In this document: positions 1 to 4,353 of the stretch, in pieces
Layout: every line of letters starts with the position of its first letter
Position numbering within the stretch: position 1 is the stretch's first letter
DNA from: Clostridia bacterium
Lineage (GTDB): Bacteria > Bacillota > Clostridia > Christensenellales > Aristaeellaceae
Direction: 5' to 3'
DNA length: 5,462 nt
Assembly (NCBI GenBank): GCA_017469605.1
Contig: JAFUGB010000390.1
Location: 1 to 5,462, forward strand
Notes under the pieces: model-generated
Told to the model about the DNA's origin: nothing
Database searches by the model: none
What the model saw: only the letters and a program-made list of their open reading frames with translations
Made by a program: the position numbers and the translations under genes

Positions 1-872
1 CCCAGTTCATTGAGCTGCTGATCCACCAGCCAGTATTCGCCGTTGGCGGACAGGTGGATCACGCCCCAGGTGGCAAAATCGTGGGGAATGCCATATTGAT
101 TTAATTGCGCCTGGGCCTCCATGGTATTCATGTACCCATGGGTAATAAAGGCATACGCGGGATCGGCGTTTTCCATGAACTCCCGGTAGACCTTGTTCAG
201 CCCATGGTGGGGCCATTTGATGATATCAGCCTTCAAATCATGCGTCTGGGCAATGTACAGCTGGGCGTTTTGCACCACATCGGCGCAAAGCAGCAGGCGG
301 CAATCGCCGTACTCCACCATCAGCATGGCGCTGAAGGGGTTGGGATTGGGCACGGTGTACATATATTTGGTCTGGCGGATCACGGTCATTCTGGCGCCGC
401 CCAGGGTAAAGGTATCGCCGTCCTCAATCCGGACCACCGGCACGCCCGCCGCGCGCACGGCCTTTACCGTACTGCGCTGCACCACCTCATCGGCGGTATA
501 GTCATCGTCGAATCCCGTCATGAACTGCCCCACGGAATAATCCCGCAGGATCTGGATCATGGAGCCCAGGTGATCGGTATGCGGATGGGTGTTGAAGGCA
601 ATATCGATGTGGTCGATCCCCTGATCCTCCAGCACGCCCCGGATGATTTCATAATCATTGGCCTTCCCCATATCCACCAGCATGTTCTGCCCGCCGCAGG
701 TAAGCAGCATGCTGTCCGCCCCCAGCAGCGGGCACACGTACAGGTCAAAGGTTTCCGTGCCTTCGGCAAAGGGCGTCCCCTCCCCCACGCGGTACACCTT
801 CTGATCGGCCAGCGCGGAAACGGCGGAAAGCAGCACGCACAGGCATACGAAACAGCTTATGATTCTCTTCAC
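1..872 (-). CDS. Exported MBL-fold (ComEC-like) hydrolase, C-terminus cut by window edge
   Basis: 290 residues are visible and the frame is still open at the window edge. The start is a GTG at 872-870, chosen because an AAAGGGAG ribosome binding site (880-887) sits about 7 nt upstream and because it gives a clean signal peptide: KR, a hydrophobic stretch, then cleavage near SALA|DQ (residue 22). The Cys residues at 7, 10 and 12 do not form a lipobox. The MBL signature is complete: an Asp in VDMG (D67), HPHTDH (H96, H98, D100, H101), a Ser and Asp in the NPFSAMLMV...CAD region (D198), and WPHHG (H222, H223), with a further His at 245. The HHG motif and the region before it resemble the ComEC/Rec2 C-terminal MBL domain. 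It is probably an extracytoplasmic metal-dependent hydrolase acting on phosphodiesters or similar; the substrate is unknown. It lies 23 nt beyond the rplT terminator with no obvious promoter of its own. A C-terminal accessory domain beyond the window cannot be excluded. Confidence 0.88.
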   Translation of the reverse strand, partial: MKRIISCFVCLCVLLSAVSALADQKVYRVGEGTPFAEGTETFDLYVCPLLGADSMLLTCGGQNMLVDMGKANDYEIIRGVLEDQGIDHIDIAFNTHPHTDHLGSMIQILRDYSVGQFMTGFDDDYTADEVVQRSTVKAVRAAGVPVVRIEDGDTFTLGGARMTVIRQTKYMYTVPNPNPFSAMLMVEYGDCRLLLCADVVQNAQLYIAQTHDLKADIIKWPHHGLNKVYREFMENADPAYAFITHGYMNTMEAQAQLNQYGIPHDFATWGVIHLSANGEYWLVDQQLNEL

Positions 873-879
873 GTTTTTT

Positions 880-887
880 CTCCCTTT
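880..887 (-). promoter_or_regulatory. Ribosome binding site deciding the GTG start at 872
   Basis: On the minus strand AAAGGGAG is followed by AAAAAAC and GTG. No ATG in this frame offers both a Shine-Dalgarno sequence and an intact signal peptide, so this site fixes the start. It lies only 8 nt after the T-tract of the preceding terminator. Confidence 0.75.
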
Positions 888-894
888 CCCCGGC

Positions 895-926
895 AAAAAA
901 ACAAGCCCCGCGAAAACGGGGGCTTG
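895..926 (-). terminator. Intrinsic terminator of the infC-rpmI-rplT operon
   Basis: On the minus strand CAAGCCCC pairs perfectly with GGGGCTTG. Two more pairs can form around a TTTT loop with one bulged C, and the hairpin is followed directly by seven T (901-895). It begins 13 nt after the rplT stop codon. This is a textbook Rho-independent terminator. It may be only partly efficient, because the next gene on the same strand starts 23 nt beyond the T-run. Confidence 0.88.
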
Positions 927-938
927 CAAGCATACGCC

Positions 939-1289
939 TTACGCTTCCTTGGCGATGGCAGCCAGCTGCGCGAAAGCTTCCGCGTCGTTGACAGCCAGGT
1001 CGGCCAGCATCTTGCGGTTGACCTCAACGCCCTTCTTCTTCAGGCCGTTGATCAGGGTGGAATAGTTCATGCCGTTCAGGTGAGCGGCGGCGTTGATGCG
1101 GGTGATCCACAGGCTGCGGAACTCACGCTTGCGCAGTTTACGGCCGGTATAGGCGTAGCGCAGGGAGCGGCGCACCTGTTCGCTGGCAGTGCGATACTGC
1201 TTGGACTTCGCGCCAAAGTAGCCCTTCGCCAGCTTGAACACCTTGCGGCGCTTTTTATGGGCGGTAACAGCCCTCTTAATACGTGCCAT
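939..1289 (-). CDS. rplT: 50S ribosomal protein L20
   Basis: 116 residues, the usual length for L20 (about 117-118). It begins with the family hallmark MARIKRAVTAHKKRRKVFKLAKGY, followed by SKQYRTASEQVRRSLRYAY, RKREFRSLWITRINAA and LNGMNYSTLINGLKK; no region is missing. The basic N-terminal extension penetrates the 50S subunit, and L20 is needed for early 50S assembly. The ATG at 1289 is preceded by a strong AAGGAGG (1298-1304). It is the last gene of infC-rpmI-rplT, 28 nt after rpmI and followed by an intrinsic terminator. In both E. coli and Bacillus, L20 is the autogenous repressor of this operon; in Bacillota it acts on the infC leader, which matches the structured leader seen here. Confidence 0.98.
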   Translation of the reverse strand: MARIKRAVTAHKKRRKVFKLAKGYFGAKSKQYRTASEQVRRSLRYAYTGRKLRKREFRSLWITRINAAAHLNGMNYSTLINGLKKKGVEVNRKMLADLAVNDAEAFAQLAAIAKEA

Positions 1290-1317
1290 TGGTTAATCCT
1301 CCTTGCCGGAAATGGGC

Positions 1318-1518
1318 TTATTTGTACGGGATCAGCGTGCGGATGGTGGCCGCTTCGGCCTTGTTCTGCAGCACGCCGCCCTTGCGCATATGACGGATGC
1401 GCTTGGTGGTCTTCTTGTTCAGGATGTGGTTGCAGTTCATGCTCTTATGCTTGACCTTGCCAGTCTTGGTCAAAGAAAAGCGCTTGGCTGCGCCGCGATG
1501 GGTCTTTTGCTTAGGCAT
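1318..1518 (-). CDS. rpmI: 50S ribosomal protein L35
   Basis: 66 residues, a normal size for L35. It opens MPKQKTHRGAAKRFSLTKTGKVKH and ends with the typical KTTKRIRHMRKGGVL...IRTLIPYK; the whole protein is strongly basic, as expected for a small rRNA-binding protein of the large subunit. The ATG at 1518 has an AAGGAGG (1526-1532) about 7 nt upstream. It lies 25 nt downstream of infC and 28 nt upstream of rplT, in the order conserved across bacteria, so all three are expected on one mRNA. Confidence 0.98.
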   Translation of the reverse strand: MPKQKTHRGAAKRFSLTKTGKVKHKSMNCNHILNKKTTKRIRHMRKGGVLQNKAEAATIRTLIPYK

Positions 1519-1543
1519 GGGGTTTCCTCCTTCCGGATGTGAT

Positions 1544-2107
1544 TCAGGCGTCGGTGCCTTCCGCGGGTTTCGCGGGCTTCGTCGCCTTCACAGGTTTATC
1601 CGCCTTGGGGCCCAGGATCATGATCATGTGGCGGCCGTCCAGCGCGGGGCGCTTTTCGACCACGGCAACATCTTTCGTGCGATCAATGAAATCCTGCATC
1701 ACCTTCAGGCCAATTTCGCTGTGGGTGATCTGGCGTCCGCGGAAGCGGATGCTGACCTTTACTTTATCGCCGCCCTGCAGGAACTTGATGGCGTTCTTGG
1801 CCTTGGTCTGCACATCGTTTTCCTCAATGGTGGCGGAAAGCTGCACCTCTTTTACCGAAATGGTCTTCTGGTTCTTGCGCATCTCGCGTTCACGCTTGGA
1901 CTGCTCATAGCGGTGCTTGTCGTAGTCCATCAGCTTGCACACGGGAGGCTGGGCATTGGGCACGATTTTGACCAGGTCAAGCTCGGCCTCCTCAGCCAGT
2001 TCAAGTGCACGGGCAATGGGCAGCACGCCCAGCTGCGCGCCATCAGCGCCGATCAGGCGTACTTCACGGTCACGGATTTCTTCATTGATCAACAGTTCAG
2101 CGGCTAT
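1544..2107 (-). CDS. infC: Translation initiation factor IF-3, probable AUA start codon
   Basis: 187 residues if started at the ATA at 2107-2105. IF3 binds the 30S subunit, prevents early joining of the 50S and checks the start codon and initiator tRNA. The N-domain (about residues 6-80) carries INEEIRDREVRLI and VPNAQPPVCKLMDYDKHRYEQ. A basic linker, KREREMRKNQK, leads to the C-domain with VKEVQLSATIEENDVQTKAKNA, KFLQGGDKVKVSIRFRGRQITH and LDGRHMIMILGPK. A short Lys/Pro/Ala-rich tail ends in AEGTDA. The start was chosen because GGAGG (2117-2121) lies 9 nt before ATA, while the first usual codons in frame (CTG 2095, TTG 2092) are more than 20 nt away and there is no ATG or GTG between the upstream in-frame stop (2125-2123) and the conserved core. 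The ATA start gives MAAELLINEEIR, the normal IF3 N-terminus. Non-canonical infC starts are known (AUU in E. coli) and allow IF3 to limit its own translation. Confidence 0.96.
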   Translation of the reverse strand: MAAELLINEEIRDREVRLIGADGAQLGVLPIARALELAEEAELDLVKIVPNAQPPVCKLMDYDKHRYEQSKREREMRKNQKTISVKEVQLSATIEENDVQTKAKNAIKFLQGGDKVKVSIRFRGRQITHSEIGLKVMQDFIDRTKDVAVVEKRPALDGRHMIMILGPKADKPVKATKPAKPAEGTDA

Positions 2108-2116
2108 GTGGACGCA

Positions 2117-2121
2117 CCTCC
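2117..2121 (-). promoter_or_regulatory. infC ribosome binding site that points to the AUA start
   Basis: The minus strand reads GGAGG, extended by TG to GGAGGTG, a near-perfect anti-SD match, followed by a short spacer and then ATA at 2107. There is no other SD-like sequence between it and the TTG at 2092, so ribosomes recruited here would be placed over the ATA. Confidence 0.75.
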
Positions 2122-2130
2122 ATCATGGTT

Positions 2131-2156
2131 CCGGTTTTCTGAAAATGAAAAGCCGG
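2131..2156 (-). promoter_or_regulatory. Hairpin competing with the attenuator
   Basis: CCGG-C-TTTTC pairs with GAAAA-CCGG (nine pairs, one bulged C) around a 7-nt loop. Its 5' arm takes the last three bases of the attenuator stem (2154-2156) and most of the T-tract, so the two structures exclude each other in part. It leaves the infC Shine-Dalgarno sequence free. A role as antiterminator is inferred only from this overlap. Confidence 0.4.
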
Positions 2157-2175
2157 CGGATGAAACCACCCGCCG
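2141..2175 (-). terminator. Terminator-like attenuator in the infC leader
   Basis: CGGCGGGTG pairs with CATCCGCCG (nine pairs, one of them G-U) around a GTTT loop, and GC-TTTT-CA-TTTT follows. The T-tract is interrupted, so termination may be conditional, as expected of an attenuator. It lies 34 nt ahead of the infC start codon. It could also stop transcripts reading through from the foldase gene upstream, which has no terminator of its own. Confidence 0.65.
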
Positions 2176-2265
2176 ACATACATATTGCTGCATTCGGTTG
2201 CCTGCACCGGGCGAAACGGAATTCGCAGGGTGAGGAGCGGGCGGCTCCTGCTTAACGTACAAATT

Positions 2266-2294
2266 ATTATAGCAGTCCGCCCGCGCGTTGTCAA
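2266..2294 (-). promoter_or_regulatory. Perfect-consensus sigma-A promoter of infC-rpmI-rplT
   Basis: The minus strand shows TTGACA (2294-2289), a 17-bp spacer and TATAAT (2271-2266), an exact match to the housekeeping consensus. The start of transcription should be near 2258-2260. The TGA stop codon of the upstream foldase lies inside the -35 box. A promoter of this strength suits a ribosomal protein operon that is then throttled in its leader. Confidence 0.92.
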
Positions 2295-3625
2295 GGATTA
2301 TTTTCCTGGGTTTGTCCGTTATTTTGCTCGTTTTCGACGCTCGGCGCCGTTTCCGCGGTCTCCTGGGCCTGCTCGGCTTCGGCCATCTGCGCTTCGGCCT
2401 CAGCCTTCATCTGGGCAATCAGCGCATCATCCCGATTGATTTCCAGGGTATCCTTCCAAGCCTCGTAGGTTTCGGCATACGCGCTGTTCAGTTTCTGGGA
2501 AACCAGGGTTTGGGCGATCTCATCATGGATGCTGTCGGTCATGATCAGGCCGCCAGGCACATCAGCCAGATAGTACAGAATATGGATGCCAAAGCTGCCC
2601 ACCACAGGATCGGACACGTCCCCGGGCTTCTGCATGCGTTCCTGGAAAGCGCCGGCGGTGAAGGCGGTATCATAGATCATGCTTTCGGCGTGCACCTTAT
2701 AGCCCTCCGCCAGATACTGCGCGTCCTTCATACCGGGATCAGTGCCGTACTCGGCAATCAGATCCTGGAAGCTTTCGCCCTTGTCCAGCCGATCATAAAT
2801 CTCATCGATCACTTCCTGCCGGGAAGCAATAACGGCGTCAAAAGTGGCCTGGGCAGCTTCGCGGGCGGCGGCCACAGCGGCCTCGTCCACGTTTTCATCG
2901 CTTTCGGCTTCCTCCAGCGCGGCCTGAGCGTCGGTATACGCGCCCAGCAAGTCATCATCCACATCCAGCAGGATGTGCAGCACGGCGCGGTACCCCTCAG
3001 GCACATACCAGCTTTCATAGCCGTAATACTGGGTATAGAACTCGTACAGGCTCACGTTATTTTCATACTGGGCCTTGTACTGGGCGCCGTAGGTTTCAAA
3101 GACCTGGCTGATTTCCTCCTCGGTGGGCGCATAGCCGTCCAGCAGGGCGGTCTCCATTTTTTCCACGGCCGCCTTGAAGCGCAGGTTATCGACGACGGCT
3201 TCCAGCGTGGCTCCCTGGCTGATATAAAACTGCTCGGCCTGCTGGCGAAGCTCGGCCTTGGCTTCGTCGGTGTCCTCAGTCAGGTAATACTGCACATAGT
3301 TATCCAGATACCCGTCCCAGGTGACCTGGGCTTCATTCCGGAAGGCGGCCGCCTCTTCCTCGCTGAAGTCCAGATAGCCGTTCTTCTCCAGGTAATCCTC
3401 CAGCACGGCCTCCTGGATCAGGTTTTCCACGGCGGTATCATAATCCGGATAAGCTTCCGCATAGCCCTGGGTATACAGCATATAGGCCATGCTGTCCACA
3501 TCCATGGCGGTATAGGATTTATCGGCCACGGTCAGCAGCACAGTATCAGCCGCCAGCGTTTCAGCCAGCGCCGCGCCGCACAGCAGCATAACCGCCAGGC
3601 CAACAGCAATCATCCTTTTGAGCAT
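2291..3625 (-). CDS. Secreted parvulin-type peptidyl-prolyl isomerase (PrsA/SurA-like foldase)
   Basis: 444 residues with a signal peptide, MLKRMIAVGLAVMLLCGAALA, cut near residue 21. C16 follows Leu, not Gly/Ala/Ser, so I see no lipobox, unlike Bacillus PrsA. Residues 25-200 form a helical, acidic, Tyr-rich SurA_N-like chaperone region. The rotamase domain begins at RAVLHILLDVDD (213-224) and resumes at about 275 with YDRLDKGESFQDLIAEYGTDPG, then AFTAGAFQERMQKPGDVSDPVVGSFGIHILYYL (320-352). Between the two parts lies an Ala/Glu-rich, probably coiled insert (about 228-272). The C-terminus (about 400-444) is an acidic, then Gln/Asn-rich tail. It probably assists folding of exported proteins outside the membrane; activity is inferred from the family. 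The ATG at 3625 follows GAGGAAACAAAA. It is read from its own promoter, and its stop codon overlaps the infC promoter. Confidence 0.88.
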   Translation of the reverse strand: MLKRMIAVGLAVMLLCGAALAETLAADTVLLTVADKSYTAMDVDSMAYMLYTQGYAEAYPDYDTAVENLIQEAVLEDYLEKNGYLDFSEEEAAAFRNEAQVTWDGYLDNYVQYYLTEDTDEAKAELRQQAEQFYISQGATLEAVVDNLRFKAAVEKMETALLDGYAPTEEEISQVFETYGAQYKAQYENNVSLYEFYTQYYGYESWYVPEGYRAVLHILLDVDDDLLGAYTDAQAALEEAESDENVDEAAVAAAREAAQATFDAVIASRQEVIDEIYDRLDKGESFQDLIAEYGTDPGMKDAQYLAEGYKVHAESMIYDTAFTAGAFQERMQKPGDVSDPVVGSFGIHILYYLADVPGGLIMTDSIHDEIAQTLVSQKLNSAYAETYEAWKDTLEINRDDALIAQMKAEAEAQMAEAEQAQETAETAPSVENEQNNGQTQENNP

Positions 3626-3673
3626 TTTTGTTTCCTCTTCCTTTCATAATGGTTTCCCCATTAAACTGCGTTT

Positions 3674-3702
3674 ATTATGGCACAATCGTTCGCTTCCCGC
3701 AA
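3674..3702 (-). promoter_or_regulatory. Sigma-A-type promoter of the foldase gene
   Basis: The minus strand has TTGCGG (3702-3697), a 17-bp spacer and CATAAT (3679-3674). The predicted start near 3667 gives a leader of about 40 nt. The match is good but not perfect, and the spacing is ideal. Confidence 0.65.
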
Positions 3703-3725
3703 GTGTTTTCAGGTTTTTTTCAAAA

Positions 3726-3743
3726 TGTTACAGATTGGTCACA
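3726..3743. promoter_or_regulatory. Operator-like inverted repeat upstream of the foldase promoter
   Basis: On the minus strand TGTGAC-CAATCT-GTAACA is an 18-bp imperfect palindrome (five of six half-site positions match). It lies 24 bp upstream of the -35 box, where an activator could bind. The TGTGA half resembles CRP/FNR-family sites, but the spacing differs from the classic one. There is no further evidence of function. Confidence 0.25.
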
Positions 3744-3790
3744 TATTTATTTGCTTTTTCATATTGTTTCCATTATAATATCTTTTGATT

Positions 3791-4231
3791 TTACTTCCGT
3801 CTTTCCCGGAAGAATTCCTGCAGCAGCCCGGCGCACTCCTGCTCCATGACGCCGCCCACGCAGGGTACCCTGTGGAAAAAGGCCGGATCGTGGGGCAGGT
3901 CGTACACGCTGCCACAGCAGCCCTGGCGGGGATCATAAGCGCCGAAGACGCATTTTCCCATTCCGGCCATCACCAGCGCGCCGGCGCACATGGGACAGGG
4001 CTCCAGCGTTACGTACAACGTGCAGTCGCCAAGCCTGCGGGTGCCAAGCTTTTGGCAGGCTTTCCGCATCGCCAGCATTTCAGCGTGGGCAAAGGGATCG
4101 TTTGCCGCCTCGCGCTCGTTGTGCGCGGCGGCGATCACCTGTCCGTCAAGCGCCACCACGGCGCCCACCGGCACATCGCCCCCGCTTTGGGCCGCTTCCT
4201 CCAGCGCCAAGCGCATCATTTCGTCCTGCAT
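3791..4231 (-). CDS. tadA: tRNA-specific adenosine deaminase (wobble A34 to inosine)
   Basis: 146 residues, a little shorter than the E. coli (167) and Bacillus (about 160) enzymes. TadA deaminates adenosine 34 of tRNA-Arg(ACG) to inosine so that one tRNA reads CGU, CGC and CGA; it is usually essential. The zinc site is intact: FAHAEM (H49 ligand, E51 proton shuttle) and EPCPMCAGAL (C79, C82 ligands). GDVPVGAVV near residue 18, AHNERE (N38) and the C-terminal run AYDPRQGCCGS...HRVPCVGGVMEQECAGLLQEFF are typical of TadA rather than of cytidine or guanine deaminases. The ATG at 4231 was chosen because AAAGGA lies about 9 nt upstream and a good promoter lies just beyond; the frame continues to 4390 but that part has no homology-like features and would span the promoter. 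It has nine Cys residues, more than needed for zinc. No clear terminator follows. Confidence 0.95.
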   Translation of the reverse strand: MQDEMMRLALEEAAQSGGDVPVGAVVALDGQVIAAAHNEREAANDPFAHAEMLAMRKACQKLGTRRLGDCTLYVTLEPCPMCAGALVMAGMGKCVFGAYDPRQGCCGSVYDLPHDPAFFHRVPCVGGVMEQECAGLLQEFFRERRK

Positions 4232-4262
4232 TAAGATTTTCCTTTCGCTTTGTTTTGTGTTT

Positions 4263-4291
4263 ATTGTAGCACGATCCCCTGAAAAGGACAA
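4263..4291 (-). promoter_or_regulatory. Sigma-A-type promoter of tadA
   Basis: The minus strand shows TTGTCC (4291-4286), a 17-bp spacer and TACAAT (4268-4263), with a predicted start near 4256 and a leader of about 25 nt. It supports the ATG at 4231 as the tadA start, since any longer form would begin upstream of the transcript. Confidence 0.75.
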
Positions 4292-4333
4292 GCGGACGCC
4301 CGGCGGATAAAACCGGGGCCGCTGCCGATAATA

Positions 4334-4346
4334 CTCCGTAACGGAG
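4334..4346 (+). promoter_or_regulatory. Small perfect hairpin covering the ribosome binding site of the MBL-lamin-tail gene
   Basis: CTCCG-TAA-CGGAG is a perfect 5-bp stem with a 3-nt loop. Its 3' arm contains the GGAG of the Shine-Dalgarno sequence (GGAGG 4343-4347, 6 nt before the ATG), so folding would hide it. A GATAAT (4327-4332) lies just upstream, but no good -35 is placed for it. I could not assign a promoter for this gene. Confidence 0.35.
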
Positions 4347-4353
4347 GAAAACC

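Larger units (their letters stand above)
2108..2259 (-). ncRNA. Structured infC leader, probable L20-responsive leader
   Basis: About 150 nt of untranslated leader lie between the predicted transcription start (near 2258-2260) and infC. Read on the minus strand it holds hairpin 1 (2233-2249; 6-bp stem AGGAGC/GCTCCT, loop CGCCC). Directly next to it is hairpin 2 (2205-2232; CACC/GGTG and GCGAA/TTCGC stems separated by a 2x2 internal loop). A conserved-looking GGCAACCGAATGCAGCA stretch follows, then a terminator-like hairpin (2154-2175) and a last hairpin (2131-2156). In Bacillus and relatives, L20 binds such a leader and causes premature termination before infC (Rfam family L20_leader). Position, length and attenuator fit; I could not run a covariance search, so the family assignment is inferred from context. 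Confidence 0.62.

Noticed and set aside
105..1454. 449-residue plus-strand open frame
   Set aside because: It runs antisense to the first MBL gene, rplT and part of rpmI. The His/Gly/Leu-rich composition is what codon-biased GC-rich genes give on the opposite strand, there is no domain-like pattern, and the minus-strand genes are certain.
2092..2095. TTG (2092) or CTG (2095) as the infC start
   Set aside because: Both lie more than 20 nt from the only Shine-Dalgarno sequence and would drop part of the usual IF3 N-terminus; the ATA at 2107 fits better.
2097..2294. 65-residue frame through the infC leader as a leader peptide
   Set aside because: It would start upstream of the transcription start and has no RBS. 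The leader is better explained as structured RNA. A shorter ATG inside the leader (near 2193) also lacks an RBS.
2288..3649. 453-residue plus-strand open frame with a hydrophobic start
   Set aside because: It mirrors the foldase gene almost exactly. The apparent hydrophobicity is the antisense reading of acidic codons. The foldase has a signal peptide, an RBS, a promoter and recognisable rotamase motifs; this frame has none.
3626..3790. Small RNA or terminator in the tadA-foldase gap
   Set aside because: Apart from the foldase promoter, the palindrome and the possible antisense promoter, I found no GC-rich hairpin followed by a T-run on either strand, and the tiny open frames there lack RBSs.
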